Assembly (NCBI RefSeq): GCF_900094565.1
Contig: NZ_FMAF01000001.1
Coordinates: 62,001 to 126,000, forward strand
DNA from: Martinezella lusitana
GTDB lineage: Bacteria > Pseudomonadota > Alphaproteobacteria > Rhizobiales > Rhizobiaceae
DNA length: 64,000 nt
Direction of reading: 5' to 3'
Shown here: positions 46,924 through 57,180 of the stretch, piece after piece
How the letters are laid out: each line of letters opens with the position of its first letter
Numbering within the stretch: the first letter of the stretch is position 1
Position numbers and translations under genes: made by a program
Notes under the pieces: model-generated
Databases searched by the model: none
Told to the model about the DNA's origin: nothing
The model's input: the letters and a program-made list of their open reading frames with translations, nothing else

Positions 46924-49125
46924 TTATTTGTTGCGGCCCGACAACAGCCCAGCGATCAGTTTCGGCGCACTGGATTTCAAGGCTTCACCCCGGCCGGACA
47001 GGCTGGGATTGGTCATGAAATACTGCTGCGCATTGAAAGGCTCTTCTCCCTTGCGCACTTCCGTGCGCCGTGAAGTACCGTCCGGCAATATCTCGTAGCT
47101 TTGCTGATTGTCAATGATATTGCCCAGCATGATCTGCGAAAGCACCTGTTCATGCACGGTCTTGTTGGTGAGCGGCACAAGGGTTTCGACACGGCGATCA
47201 AGGTTTCTGGGCATCATGTCGGCCGAGCCGATATAGACCAGCGCCTTGTCCGACGGCAGGCCCTGACCATTGCCGAAACAGAAGATGCGGCTGTGCTCAA
47301 GGAAGCGCCCGATGATCGACTTGACGCGGATATTCTCGGAAAGACCGGGCACCTGCGGACGCAGGCAGCAGATGCCGCGCACGACAAGATCGATCTCGAC
47401 GCCGGCATTGCTGGCGCGATAAAGCGCGTCGATGATGTCGGGATCGACAAGCGAATTCATCTTCATCCAGATCGCCGCCGGGTGGCCGTTCTTGGCAAAC
47501 TCGATCTCTCCCTCGATATGCTGGAGGATGCGGGTGCGAAGCGTGTAAGGCGAAACCGCGATCTTCATGTCATGTTCCGGCTCGCCGTAGCCGGTGATGA
47601 AGTTGAAGATATTCGCCATGTCATGGGCGATCTTCGGATCGCAGGTGAAGTATGACAGGTCAGTGTAGATCTTTGCGGTGACCGGATGGTAGTTGCCGGT
47701 GCCGAGATGGCAATAGGTGCGCAGCTTGCCGTCCTCGCGGCGCACGACCATCGACATCTTCGAATGGGTCTTGAGTTCGATGAAGCCGAACACGACCTGC
47801 ACACCGGCGCGCTCCAGATCGCGTGCCCAGCGGATGTTTGCCTCTTCGTCGAAGCGGGCCTTGAGCTCCACCAGGGCCGTTACCGATTTGCCGAGGTCAG
47901 CCGCGTCGATCAACGCACGCACGATCGGGCTGTCGTTCGAGGTACGGTAGAGCGTCTGCTTTATCGCCAGAACGTCAGGATCGCGCGCAGCCTGGAGAAG
48001 GAACTGCACGACCACGTCGAAAGATTCGTAAGGGTGGTGGACCACCATGTCCTTTTCGCGGATGGCCGCGAAGCAATCGCCGGCGTGTTCGCGGACGCGC
48101 TCAGGAAATCGCGCATTGTAGGGCTCGAACCGCAGATCGTCGCGCGGGGCCTTGCAGATCTCGGAGAGCGTGTTGAGCGCCAGCAGGCCCGGCAGAACCG
48201 CGATGCGGTTTCCCGGCACGTTCAACGATTCCACCACGAACTGGCGAAGCTCGAGCGGCATCTCGGAATCGGTCTCGATGCGGATCACCGAGCCGCGGCG
48301 GCGGCGCTTCAGCGCGGTTTCGAAGAAGCGCACCAGATCTTCGGCTTCTTCCTCGACTTCGATATCGCTGTCTCGGATCAGGCGGAACGTACCCGAACCC
48401 TGCACTTCGTAGCCCGGATAGAGCCGGTGGATGAAGATGTTCACCACATCTTCAAGCGTGATGTAGCGAATGACGTTGCTCGCGTCCGGCAGCCGGACGA
48501 AGCGGTCGAGCGCCGGCGGCAGGCGCAGCAGCGCCGTCATCGGCTCGCGGCCGTTCATGCTCTTCAGCTGCAGCGCGATCGAGAAGCCAAGGTTCGGAAT
48601 GAACGGGAACGGATGGGCCGGATCGATGGACAAAGGCGTCAGAACCGGGAAGATCGCCTGCTCGAACTCGGTGTGGAGCCATTGCCGGTCGGCCTCGGAA
48701 AGGGCGGCGGGACGGACGATCAGGATATCTTCCTTGGCAAGATATTGCTGCAGGACGGCGAGCGAGGCTTGCTGCTCCATCTGCAGATTGTCGATCTCAC
48801 GCAGGATATCATCGAGCTGCTCGGCTGGCGTTTTGCCATCCGGCGTGCGCACGAGGATTTTCTGGCGGACCTGACCCTCGAGGCCGGCGACGCGCACCAT
48901 GAAGAATTCGTCGAGGTTGGCGGCGGAAATGGAGAGGAAGCGGACACGCTCGAGAAGCGGATGCGCCGTGTTCAACGTCTCCTCGAGGACGCGGCGGTTG
49001 AACTGCAGCCAGGAAAATTCGCGGTTGATGAAGCGTTCAGGGCTGCTCAGCAGCTCGTTGATCGGAGGAGTGGCCTCCGGGGTCTCTTGGCTGGCGTCCT
49101 GATGTTCCGTTAGTGCCGAGTCCAT
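46924..49125 (-). CDS. ppk: Polyphosphate kinase 1
   Basis: A 733-residue Ppk1 that makes polyphosphate from ATP at the membrane. The N-terminal domain begins [18 protein letters not shown], and the catalytic phospholipase-D-like pair includes [27 protein letters not shown], where an autophosphorylated His lies, and later [17 protein letters not shown]. Length is normal. It is upstream of ppx and preceded by a Pho-box-like site. Confidence 0.96.
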   Translation of the reverse strand: MDSALTEHQDASQETPEATPPINELLSSPERFINREFSWLQFNRRVLEETLNTAHPLLERVRFLSISAANLDEFFMVRVAGLEGQVRQKILVRTPDGKTPAEQLDDILREIDNLQMEQQASLAVLQQYLAKEDILIVRPAALSEADRQWLHTEFEQAIFPVLTPLSIDPAHPFPFIPNLGFSIALQLKSMNGREPMTALLRLPPALDRFVRLPDASNVIRYITLEDVVNIFIHRLYPGYEVQGSGTFRLIRDSDIEVEEEAEDLVRFFETALKRRRRGSVIRIETDSEMPLELRQFVVESLNVPGNRIAVLPGLLALNTLSEICKAPRDDLRFEPYNARFPERVREHAGDCFAAIREKDMVVHHPYESFDVVVQFLLQAARDPDVLAIKQTLYRTSNDSPIVRALIDAADLGKSVTALVELKARFDEEANIRWARDLERAGVQVVFGFIELKTHSKMSMVVRREDGKLRTYCHLGTGNYHPVTAKIYTDLSYFTCDPKIAHDMANIFNFITGYGEPEHDMKIAVSPYTLRTRILQHIEGEIEFAKNGHPAAIWMKMNSLVDPDIIDALYRASNAGVEIDLVVRGICCLRPQVPGLSENIRVKSIIGRFLEHSRIFCFGNGQGLPSDKALVYIGSADMMPRNLDRRVETLVPLTNKTVHEQVLSQIMLGNIIDNQQSYEILPDGTSRRTEVRKGEEPFNAQQYFMTNPSLSGRGEALKSSAPKLIAGLLSGRNK

Positions 49126-49161
49126 GTTCCACCTACCCTCATCTCTAACCCATGTGCCACG

Positions 49162-49191
49162 TATATCAGTTTGACGACGGAACTGTGACAG
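49162..49191 (-). promoter_or_regulatory. Candidate Pho box and -10 before ppk
   Basis: On the minus strand CTGTCAC (49185-49191) is followed after four bases by CCGTCGT (49174-49180), a 7-4-7 arrangement like the PhoB half-sites CTGTCAT, with 6 of 7 and 5 of 7 matches. GATATA at 49162-49167 fits a -10 box. It is about 35-65 bases before the ppk ATG. Confidence 0.35.
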
Positions 49192-49203
49192 CTCGACGTC
49201 GGC

Positions 49204-49917
49204 TCAATCCGGCTGACCGGAATTGCCCAGTTCATTCAATACTTCAGCGACCAGTACTCGCGTAATCCTCGTGCCTCGCCCCAGCGCCAGCCGGTCCAGC
49301 CGGTCGACGATCAGCTGCGCGGCGCTCATGGAACGCTCCATTCGATTGACGATATAAAGGACGAGTTTATCATCGATATAAAGCTGGCGGTCGGCAAAGA
49401 GTTTTACGATGACTTGCGACAGCAATTCCTCGTCCGGCTCGCCGATCTCGACCACCGTCGCAGCCTTGAGGCGGGAGCGCAGATCGGGCAGCGTGACCGG
49501 CCAGGACATCGGCCAGAGCCGCGTCGTCATCAGCAAGCTGGTGCCGTTCTCCCTAACGCTGTTGATGACATGGAAGAGCTCGGTATCGTCGAAGCCCAGG
49601 CGATCCACATCCTCGAAAATGACCGGGCCGTTTGCGGCAGCAACGGCGGCGTCCGAGCCCGCCACGGGATGGATTGATATCGCGCCGCATCTTTCACTCC
49701 AGATACTGGCAAGATGCGATTTGCCCGAGCCGATGGGACCCGCCAGGATCACCACCGGCGACGGCCAATGCGGCCAGGAATCGACGATCTTCACCGCCGC
49801 GCTCAAGGGATCGGCGACGAGCAGGTCGTCGCGACCGCTTGCGGGGTCGTGCGTAAAGGCCAAGGGTAGCTGTTCGGCGGGTTTGCGCCTCACATCAGCA
49901 TTCTTTGCGTCTGTCAT
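49204..49917 (-). CDS. hdaA: DnaA-inactivation protein HdaA
   Basis: A 237-residue DnaA-domain-III-like AAA+ protein. QLPLAF near residue 16 matches the sliding-clamp-binding motif, followed by a P-loop GPIGSGKSHLASIW and Walker B VIFEDVDRLG. It lacks the DNA-binding domain IV of DnaA. With the clamp it promotes DnaA-ATP hydrolysis to restrain replication initiation. It follows the AI-2E-type transporter gene directly (two bases) on the minus strand. Confidence 0.92.
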   Translation of the reverse strand: MTDAKNADVRRKPAEQLPLAFTHDPASGRDDLLVADPLSAAVKIVDSWPHWPSPVVILAGPIGSGKSHLASIWSERCGAISIHPVAGSDAAVAAANGPVIFEDVDRLGFDDTELFHVINSVRENGTSLLMTTRLWPMSWPVTLPDLRSRLKAATVVEIGEPDEELLSQVIVKLFADRQLYIDDKLVLYIVNRMERSMSAAQLIVDRLDRLALGRGTRITRVLVAEVLNELGNSGQPD

Positions 49918-49919
49918 GT

Positions 49920-51050
49920 CTAGTTGTTCTCGGGCTTTCCGGCCTTGGCTCTGCGCGCCTTGCCGGCTTCCGAGCGTCCGTAATAGAGATCGCTCTGAAG
50001 GTATCGCGAAAGGGCAAAACGAACAAGGACGCCGCAGGCGGCGGCGGCAGGAACTGCGACCAGCAGACCGACGAAGCCGAAGAGAGCGCCGAAGGCGAAA
50101 AGCGCAAACATCAGCCAGACGGGATGCAAGCCGACGCTTTCGCCCACGAGCTTCGGCTGCAGCACATTGCCCTCGAGGAATTGGCCGGTGAAGAAGACGG
50201 CGAGCGTCAGGCCGACCCAGAGATAGTCGGGCCAGAACTGGACCAGCGCCACTCCAACAGCCAGAATGAGGCCGACCAGCGAACCGACATAGGGTATGAA
50301 GCTTATCATGCCCGTGAACAGGCCGATCAAAAGGCCGAAGTTCAAGCCGACGAGCGAAAGACCGACGCCGTAATATATGCCGAGAATGATGCAGAGCGAG
50401 CCCTGCCCGCGAATGAAGCCCGCGATCGCCTGGTTGACCTCCGTTGCGATCTGACGGACGGTGGCGACGTGGTCGCGCGGTATCCAGTCATCCACCTTGG
50501 CGATCATCCGGTCCCAGTCGAGCAATATGTAGAATGCGACGACCGGCGTGACGACCAGCAGCGAGATGATGTTGACGAGGGCCTTGCCGGAGCTCCAGAT
50601 CTGCGCAAACAGACCGCCGACAAAGCTCAGGCCATCGGACATTATGCTGGAGAAATTGTCCTTGATCGCGCCGAGCTGATTGCGGATCCAATCGGGCAGC
50701 ACCATCGTCTGCGCCTTGGCGACGAGCTGCTGCATTTGCTGCACATAGGCCGGTATCTGCTGGATGAAATCGTTGAACTGATTGATGATGATCGGAATGA
50801 CGATCGTCAGCGCCAGCGCGAAGACCAGCACGAATGAGACAAGAATGACCACCGTCGCCATCAGGCGGCTGAGGCCGATCCTTTCGAGCCGGTCGGCGAC
50901 CGGATCGAGAAAATAGGCAACCGCCATGCCCGCTATGAACGGCAGCAGGATCGTGCTGAAGAGATAAAGAAAGCCGATGAAGACGACGAGCACGATCACC
51001 CAGAAAGTGAGTTGCCGCTTGAGGCTCGCCCCGCTGACTTTTTGCTCCAT
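49920..51050 (-). CDS. AI-2E-family (PerM-type) transporter
   Basis: A 376-residue inner-membrane protein with about eight helices. The family pattern is seen in FSTILLPFIAGMAVAYFLDPVADRLERIGLSR at the start, and GLNFGLLIGLFTGMISFIPYVGSLVGLILAVGVAL and FLEGNVLQPKLVGESVGLHPVWLMFALFAFG near the end. Members export or leak small solutes; the AI-2 role applies to only one. The ATG at 51050 is chosen (MEQKVSGAS); the frame is open to 51212. It is divergent from purM and upstream of hdaA. Confidence 0.88.
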   Translation of the reverse strand: MEQKVSGASLKRQLTFWVIVLVVFIGFLYLFSTILLPFIAGMAVAYFLDPVADRLERIGLSRLMATVVILVSFVLVFALALTIVIPIIINQFNDFIQQIPAYVQQMQQLVAKAQTMVLPDWIRNQLGAIKDNFSSIMSDGLSFVGGLFAQIWSSGKALVNIISLLVVTPVVAFYILLDWDRMIAKVDDWIPRDHVATVRQIATEVNQAIAGFIRGQGSLCIILGIYYGVGLSLVGLNFGLLIGLFTGMISFIPYVGSLVGLILAVGVALVQFWPDYLWVGLTLAVFFTGQFLEGNVLQPKLVGESVGLHPVWLMFALFAFGALFGFVGLLVAVPAAAACGVLVRFALSRYLQSDLYYGRSEAGKARRAKAGKPENN

Positions 51051-51272
51051 CGACTTCCCCGCTGTTTCCGGCCCGTCTGCCGCTTGCTTAGGACATAGGA
51101 TGATGCTGCAATTATGGTCAAGCCTGCGGCCGGAAATCGGCCTGTTGCGCTGTGAAGCGGGGAAAATCGAGGGGTTGGCCGCCCTTGCGCCTTGCATAAA
51201 CGCCCCTATCATGCAATGGCGACCCGATCAGAGCCCTGTCGCGACGGAAGGGCGGCCATCGGAGGCGGAAGC

Positions 51273-52346
51273 ATGAGCCAGTCTGGAAAAAACGGTCTGA
51301 CCTATAGCGACGCGGGCGTCGATATCGATGCCGGCAATCTGCTGGTCGAAAAGATCAAACCCGCCGTGCGCTCGACGCGCCGTCCCGGCGCCGACGGCGA
51401 AATCGGCGGCTTTGGAGGTCTCTTCGATCTCAAGGCCGCAGGCTTCACCGATCCGGTGCTGGTCGCCGCCAATGACGGCGTCGGCACCAAGCTGAAGATC
51501 GCCATCGATGCGAACTATCATGACACCGTCGGCATCGACCTCGTCGCCATGTGCGTGAACGACCTCGTCGTCCAGGGTGCGGAGCCGCTGTTCTTCCTCG
51601 ATTACTTCGCCACCGGCAAGCTCGATCCCGATCAGGGCGCGGCGATTGTCGGCGGCATCGCGGCCGGCTGCCGCGAGGCGGGCTGCGCACTGATCGGCGG
51701 CGAGACGGCTGAGATGCCGGGCATGTATTCCGACGGTGATTACGATCTGGCGGGCTTCGCCGTCGGCGCGGCCGAGCGCGGCCAGTTGCTGCCATCGGGC
51801 GACATCGCCGAAGGCGACATCATTCTCGGCCTCGCCTCCTCGGGCGTGCATTCCAACGGCTTCTCGCTGGTGCGCAAGATCGTAGAGATTTCCGGCCTCG
51901 GCTGGGACGCGCCGGCGCCTTTCGCAGAAGGCAAGGCACTTGGCGAAGCGCTGCTGACGCCGACGCGCATCTATGTGAAGCCCTTGCTGAAAGCCATCCG
52001 CGAGACACATGCGCTCAAGGCGCTCGCCCATATCACCGGTGGCGGCTTTCCCGAAAATATCCCGCGCGTGCTGCCGAAGCATCTGGCCGCCGAAATCGAT
52101 CTTGCCGCCGTCAAGGTGCCGCCGGTCTTCTCCTGGCTCGCCAAGACGGGCGGCGTCGAGGCCAAGGAAATGCTGCGCACCTTCAACTGCGGCATCGGCA
52201 TGATCGTGGTCGTGGCGGCAGACAATGTTGCAGCCGTGAAGGCAGCGCTCGAAGCCGAAGGCGAGGCTGTGGTAACACTCGGCCGCATGATTGCTCGCAC
52301 CGAAGACGCTGGAGGCACGGTCTACAAGGGTACGCTCGCTCTATGA
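51273..52346 (+). CDS. purM: Phosphoribosylformylglycinamidine cyclo-ligase
   Basis: A 357-residue AIR synthetase, fifth step of purine synthesis. Family motifs: [18 protein letters not shown], the ATP-binding [10 protein letters not shown] and [29 protein letters not shown], and the late [27 protein letters not shown] before ATG 51273 sets the start. Its end overlaps purN (ATGA), so the two are coupled. Confidence 0.97.
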   Translation: MSQSGKNGLTYSDAGVDIDAGNLLVEKIKPAVRSTRRPGADGEIGGFGGLFDLKAAGFTDPVLVAANDGVGTKLKIAIDANYHDTVGIDLVAMCVNDLVVQGAEPLFFLDYFATGKLDPDQGAAIVGGIAAGCREAGCALIGGETAEMPGMYSDGDYDLAGFAVGAAERGQLLPSGDIAEGDIILGLASSGVHSNGFSLVRKIVEISGLGWDAPAPFAEGKALGEALLTPTRIYVKPLLKAIRETHALKALAHITGGGFPENIPRVLPKHLAAEIDLAAVKVPPVFSWLAKTGGVEAKEMLRTFNCGIGMIVVVAADNVAAVKAALEAEGEAVVTLGRMIARTEDAGGTVYKGTLAL

Positions 52347-53014
52347 ACACGCCGCGTAAACGCGTCGTCGTCTTCATTTCCGGCGGCGGCTCCAACATGA
52401 TGGCCCTTTTGAAGGCGACGGCGGCTCCCGACTATCCGGCTGAGATCGTCGCCGTCATCGCCGACAAGGCGGATGCCGGCGGACTGGCAAAAGCTGCTGC
52501 CGAGGGCATCGCCACCTTCGCCTTGGTCCGCAAGGATTTTACCAGCAAGGACGCCCACGAAGAGGCGATCCTCTCGCAGCTGGAAGCCTTGTCTCCCGAC
52601 ATCATCTGCCTTGCGGGCTACATGCGGCTGCTTTCCGGCCGCTTCATCCAGCGCTATGAAGGTCGGATCATCAATATCCACCCTTCCCTGCTGCCGCTCT
52701 TTCCCGGTCTGCACACGCATCAACGCGCCATCGACGCCGGCATGCGCGTTGCCGGCTGCACAGTGCATTTCGTCACCGAGGGCATGGACGAAGGCCCGGT
52801 GATCGGCCAGGCGGCCGTGCCGGTGTTGACCGGCGATACGGCGGACGCGTTGGCTGCCCGTGTGCTGACGGTCGAACATCAGCTCTATCCGCAATCCCTG
52901 CGGCTGCTCGCGGAAGGCAAAGTCGGGATGGAAGACGGCAAGGCCATCAGCCTTGCCAGAACAGCTGCCGCCCATGGACGGCAGGTCGTGTCACTGCTTG
53001 GGGACATGGCTTAA
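52343..53014 (+). CDS. purN: Phosphoribosylglycinamide formyltransferase
   Basis: A 223-residue GAR transformylase using 10-formyl-tetrahydrofolate in purine synthesis. The phosphate loop is [13 protein letters not shown], the catalytic Asn-His pair is in [13 protein letters not shown], and the catalytic Asp is in [15 protein letters not shown]. The ATG overlaps the purM stop. Normal length. Confidence 0.96.
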   Translation: MNTPRKRVVVFISGGGSNMMALLKATAAPDYPAEIVAVIADKADAGGLAKAAAEGIATFALVRKDFTSKDAHEEAILSQLEALSPDIICLAGYMRLLSGRFIQRYEGRIINIHPSLLPLFPGLHTHQRAIDAGMRVAGCTVHFVTEGMDEGPVIGQAAVPVLTGDTADALAARVLTVEHQLYPQSLRLLAEGKVGMEDGKAISLARTAAAHGRQVVSLLGDMA

Positions 53015-53067
53015 ATAGAGAGTTATGGAGCCGAACGGCGCCCTAATTCGCCCCTTCGATTTTCTCT

Positions 53068-54237
53068 TCAAGCCGCAATCGCCATCAGCGGATGCAGCGT
53101 GCCGTCGCTATAGACGATGCGGCCGCCACGGAAGGTCGCGCGAATGCGGTGAACCGAGCCGGGTTCGACGGCAACCAGATCGGCAAGCTGGCCGACGGCG
53201 ATCTCGCCGCGATCATTGAGGCCGGCCGAACGGGCAGCATTGGCGCTTGCCATGGCAACCGCCGCCGGCAGGCCACCGCCAACAACCTCCGCAATCTTGA
53301 AGATCGCCGGCACGAAAGCAGCCGGGTGATAATCGGCGGCGATGATGCCGAGCAGGCCGGCGCGGGCAGCGTCCAGGGCGCTGAGATTGCCGGACATGGA
53401 CTGACCGCGCAGCGCGTTCGGCGCACCCATCAGCGTCCAGAGGCCGCGGCGGCAAGCCTCTTCGGCGGCCGGTCCCGTTACTGGAAACTCGCTGATGGTC
53501 ACGCCGAGATCGTGCATCGCCGCCACTTTCTCGGCGCTGTCGTCATCATGCGAGGCGAGCGACAGCTTGTGCTTCAGCGAAAGCTCGACCACATCGTGCA
53601 GCTTGCGTTCGATTTCCGGATCCTGGCGCTGGGCGATGCGCTTCGCCACGACTTCCTCGGCAGCCTCGCGCGACATGGCGCGACGCTCGGACATGCTGCG
53701 GATGTAGCTCTCGATATCGTTGTACTGCCCCTGCCCAGGCGTGTGGTCGGTCAGGGAGACCATGTCGATGTCGCCGTCCTCCAAAAGCCGCTCCAGGGTC
53801 AGCGCCGCGCCCAGATTGGTAATTTCATAGCGGGCATGAACGCGGTGATCGATCAGGAGGTCATTGCGCAAATTGTTGATGCCGCGGATCACAGCCGAGG
53901 TGGTTTCGAGCGAACGGACGTGACCGTAGACGCTTTCGGTCGCAAAGGAGAGCGCGGCAAAGGCGGTAGTGACGCCAGCGGCGGCCAGCTTCTTGTCCAG
54001 CTCGTGAATGCCGAAATCGATCGGCATCATGGCGTTCGGCCGCGGCGCGATCTCGCGCTCAATCATATCGCAATGCAGATCGACGAACCCGGGCATCAGC
54101 AGGCGTCCGCCGCCATCGAAGGTCGCCTGCTCCACCGGCTCGGAGCGGATTTCGGCAATCACGCCATCCTCGATGCGCACGGCACCCCGGTCGACGACTT
54201 CATTGGGAAGAACGAGCGTGAAATTGCTGAGCCACAT
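53068..54237 (-). CDS. phnM: PhnM-like amidohydrolase (RPnTP hydrolase)
   Basis: A 389-residue amidohydrolase matching alpha-D-ribose 1-methylphosphonate 5-triphosphate diphosphatase, a step of the carbon-phosphorus lyase pathway. Metal-ligand and family segments: LMPGFVDLHCDMIEREIAPRP near residue 48-68, SLTDHTPGQGQYND, LASHDDDSAEKV, and IIAADYHPAAFVPAIF. The start is ATG 54237 (MWLSNFTLV). None of the other phn genes is in this window, so it is an isolated member, either serving a remote phn cluster or with another substrate. Confidence 0.85.
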   Translation of the reverse strand: MWLSNFTLVLPNEVVDRGAVRIEDGVIAEIRSEPVEQATFDGGGRLLMPGFVDLHCDMIEREIAPRPNAMMPIDFGIHELDKKLAAAGVTTAFAALSFATESVYGHVRSLETTSAVIRGINNLRNDLLIDHRVHARYEITNLGAALTLERLLEDGDIDMVSLTDHTPGQGQYNDIESYIRSMSERRAMSREAAEEVVAKRIAQRQDPEIERKLHDVVELSLKHKLSLASHDDDSAEKVAAMHDLGVTISEFPVTGPAAEEACRRGLWTLMGAPNALRGQSMSGNLSALDAARAGLLGIIAADYHPAAFVPAIFKIAEVVGGGLPAAVAMASANAARSAGLNDRGEIAVGQLADLVAVEPGSVHRIRATFRGGRIVYSDGTLHPLMAIAA

Positions 54238-54385
54238 CGGCTTTCTCCTGAAACAGTGTCTATCATCTGAAAGGCACGGACACGTCCGGACGTCTTCGGC
54301 CAGCACGCCCCGGTAGTCTCGATTCGTGACACGGTGATGAAGGCGGCAGCAAAGTTTTGGGCCTAGCTCCCTGACTTCGATGGAC

Positions 54386-54979
54386 CTACTGCAGGCTCGC
54401 CCTGTTCAGGGTCGCCCATTGCAGCAGAATGACCGTCTTGGCATCGTGGATATCGCCCGCCTCGATCATTGCCATCGCATCGGACAATCGAATTTCCAAC
54501 ACCTCGATATCCTCATGCTCCTCGGCAAGCCCACCGCCATCGGCGACCCGATCGGACGTATCGATCACGGCGGCAAAAAAATGGATGATCTCGGTCACGG
54601 CACCCGGCGAGGTCATCGCCTTGAAGAGAAATCGGACATCGCGCACGCGAAACCCGGTCTCCTCCATGGCCTCGCGCCGGATCGCTGCCTCCGGCTCGTC
54701 GCCATCGAGCAGGCCGGCGGGCACTTCGATCATCCATGCCGGCAGGCCGGCAAGCTGCGACGGCAGACGGTATTGCCGGACGAGCACGACCGTCTCACGG
54801 GCGGGATCGTAGAGCAGGATGCAGGCGGCCGGCGTGCGGTGATAGATCTCGCGCTTCAGGCGATGCTTCTCGCCGCGCGAATCCGTGTAGTCGACATCAT
54901 AGCTGCTGAGCCGGGTCCATTGATCCGCCAATGTCTTCTCGTTGACGATTTCGGCTTTCGCCTTTCCGAATTCGCTCAT
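54386..54979 (-). CDS. Nudix hydrolase (ADP-sugar/NudK-like)
   Basis: A 197-residue Nudix protein of the ADP-ribose/GDP-mannose pyrophosphatase type. The Nudix box lies in AGLLDGDEPEAAIRREAMEE and continues TGF; the REAMEETGF metal-binding core is intact, but the loop before it is one residue shorter than the standard spacing. LVRQYRLPSQLAGLPAWMIEVPAG precedes it, typical of this subgroup. Its ATG overlaps the stop of the molybdopterin oxidoreductase (ATGA), so it is translationally coupled to that gene. Confidence 0.88.
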   Translation of the reverse strand: MSEFGKAKAEIVNEKTLADQWTRLSSYDVDYTDSRGEKHRLKREIYHRTPAACILLYDPARETVVLVRQYRLPSQLAGLPAWMIEVPAGLLDGDEPEAAIRREAMEETGFRVRDVRFLFKAMTSPGAVTEIIHFFAAVIDTSDRVADGGGLAEEHEDIEVLEIRLSDAMAMIEAGDIHDAKTVILLQWATLNRASLQ

Positions 54980-57099
54980 GCCATATCCTTGCGCAGCCAT
55001 ACCTTGTTATCGTGAACGGCCGCACCGCCGTAGGGCGCGACCGGATCAGCTCCGGTGAGGACGTTGATGCCCTCGCCATCGACATGGGCCTTATTCGGCC
55101 AGAGACCCTCGGCGATCAGCACACCCGGCTTCACCTCTGTCGTCACGCGCGCATGGAGGCGGATGTCGCCTCTCGCATTGCCGATGCGGACCAGATCGCC
55201 ATGGATGACATCGAGCGCCGCGGCATCGGCCGGATTGATCATCACCTCGGGGCGGCCTTCCTTCTGCCGCGACGTCCTGGTTTCCGCGAAGCTCGAATTC
55301 AGAAAGTTGCGCGACGGCGAGGTGGCGAGCCTGAACGGATGATCCGGATCGGCCACTTCGATGACATCGACCTGATCCGGGAATTCCGGCAACTCCACAT
55401 GAGGACCGAGCAATCCGACTGACGCAGGCGGGCGGTTTGGGGCCGGCTGGTTGACCCAGTCCGGGCGGAACCGGAACTTGCCGTCGGGATGGCCAAAGCC
55501 GTTCAGAAAATGCGCATCCTCGAAAGCCGGCTGACGATCGAACCATTTATGCTCGAGGAAATAATCGTAATCCGGCAAGCCGCTCCTCGACAGAACCCGG
55601 TCGATCATCTCGCGGGCGGAAAAGCCGAAGCCGGGGCGATCTGCGACCCCAAGACGCTTGGCCAACTCCTCGATGACGAAGAGATTGCTGCGCACGGTCG
55701 GCGGCGGCTCGACCAGCTTCGGGCCAAGAAGAATATGATTCTGGCCGCCGGCGCGGTAGATGTCGTCATGCTCGACGAACATGGTGGCGGGAATGACGAT
55801 ATCGGCCATCTCGGCCGTGTCGGTCATGAACTGCTCGTGCACGGCAACGAAGAGATCGGAACGGGCAAAGCCGCGCTTCACCAGCCTTTGCTCGGGCGCG
55901 ATGTTCACCGGATTGGTATTCTGGATCAGCATGGCCGTCACCGGCCCGCGATGGCGAAGCGCCACGGCATCGCCTGTCAGCGCCCGGCCGATCTGCGACT
56001 GGTCGATCATGCGGATATCCAGATCCTTCATGGACCGGCCGGTCAGCTCGCTCGCGTCCATGCGGAAGATATCGCTGTTCGAATGAAAGGCGCCGCCGCC
56101 CTCATATTGCCAGGAACCGAGAACGGTGGCGATCGAGGCGGCCGCATGCATGGCGATGGCGCCGTTGCGCTGGCGCGTGAAACCGTAACCGAGACGGAAA
56201 TAGGTTTTCTTCGTCGTCCCCACCAGCTTTGCGAAGGCCTCGATCTCATCCACCGAAAGGCCGGTAATGCCAGCTGCCCAGGCCGGGGTCTTCGACTTCA
56301 GATGTTCTTCGAGGCCTGCCGGATCATCGGCATATCTGGCCATGTAGGCGCGGTCGGCATAGCCATCGCGGAAGGCGACGTGCATGACGGCGCAGGCGAG
56401 CGCCGCATCCGTGCCGGGTTTGACGATCAGCGCCAGATCGGCCTGCTTCATCGTCGGATTGTCATAGATATCGACGACGACGACCTTGGCGCCGCGCTCC
56501 TTGCGGGATTTGACCGCGTGGGTCATCACATTGACCTGCGTCGCGACCGCATTCGTGCCCCAGATGACGACGCAGTCGGTGCGGCCCATCTCCCGCGGAT
56601 CGGGGCCGCGCAGCACGCCCGTCGCCATGGTGAAGCCGGTCCAGGCCGGATTGGTGCAGATCGAGGAAAAGAAGCCGGAATAGCGTTTCGCATGGCGAAG
56701 GCGATCGATGGAATCGCGTTGGACCCAGCCCATGGTGCCGGCATAAAAATAAGGCCAGATCGCCTCGCTGCCGTCCTTGGCTTCGGCCTTGACGAAAGCC
56801 TCGGCGATCTCGTCCAGCGCATCGTCCCAGGAAATCTCCTGCCAACGCCCCTCGCCCTTGGCGCCGGCGCGGCGCAGCGGCTTCATCAGACGATCGGGAT
56901 GATAGAGGCGCTCGGCATAGCGGGCGACCTTGGCGCAGATGACGCCGGCTGTGTAGGAATGATCATTGGCGCCACGGACGCGGCCGATCCGGCCGTCGTC
57001 CATCAGATCGATCTCCAGCGCGCAGGTTGACGGACAGTCATGCGGACAGGCCGTGTGACCAATGCGGGATTTGGCTTGAATAGGGGTCGCAATGTTCAT
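54976..57099 (-). CDS. Molybdopterin oxidoreductase with N-terminal Fe4S4 site
   Basis: A 707-residue member of the DMSO-reductase superfamily of molybdopterin enzymes. The N-terminal iron-sulfur motif is HTACPHDCPSTC followed by a later Cys (GVICAK); then FYAGTMGWVQRDSIDR, the WGTNAVATQVN segment, and in the C-terminal part the Mo-cofactor-binding RLATSPSRNFLNSSF and GDLVRIGNARGDI. No signal peptide, so cytoplasmic. It resembles uncharacterised formate-dehydrogenase-like or biotin-sulfoxide-reductase-like oxidoreductases; the substrate cannot be called. The start ATG 57099 is chosen by homology length; the downstream gene is a coupled Nudix hydrolase. Confidence 0.9.
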   Translation of the reverse strand: MNIATPIQAKSRIGHTACPHDCPSTCALEIDLMDDGRIGRVRGANDHSYTAGVICAKVARYAERLYHPDRLMKPLRRAGAKGEGRWQEISWDDALDEIAEAFVKAEAKDGSEAIWPYFYAGTMGWVQRDSIDRLRHAKRYSGFFSSICTNPAWTGFTMATGVLRGPDPREMGRTDCVVIWGTNAVATQVNVMTHAVKSRKERGAKVVVVDIYDNPTMKQADLALIVKPGTDAALACAVMHVAFRDGYADRAYMARYADDPAGLEEHLKSKTPAWAAGITGLSVDEIEAFAKLVGTTKKTYFRLGYGFTRQRNGAIAMHAAASIATVLGSWQYEGGGAFHSNSDIFRMDASELTGRSMKDLDIRMIDQSQIGRALTGDAVALRHRGPVTAMLIQNTNPVNIAPEQRLVKRGFARSDLFVAVHEQFMTDTAEMADIVIPATMFVEHDDIYRAGGQNHILLGPKLVEPPPTVRSNLFVIEELAKRLGVADRPGFGFSAREMIDRVLSRSGLPDYDYFLEHKWFDRQPAFEDAHFLNGFGHPDGKFRFRPDWVNQPAPNRPPASVGLLGPHVELPEFPDQVDVIEVADPDHPFRLATSPSRNFLNSSFAETRTSRQKEGRPEVMINPADAAALDVIHGDLVRIGNARGDIRLHARVTTEVKPGVLIAEGLWPNKAHVDGEGINVLTGADPVAPYGGAAVHDNKVWLRKDMA

Positions 57100-57180
57100 G
57101 ATGTTTCTATATTTCAAGCGATGACCGGCCACTAGGGATAATCCGGCCCATCGCAACAATTCATGCGGACTTCACCGACA

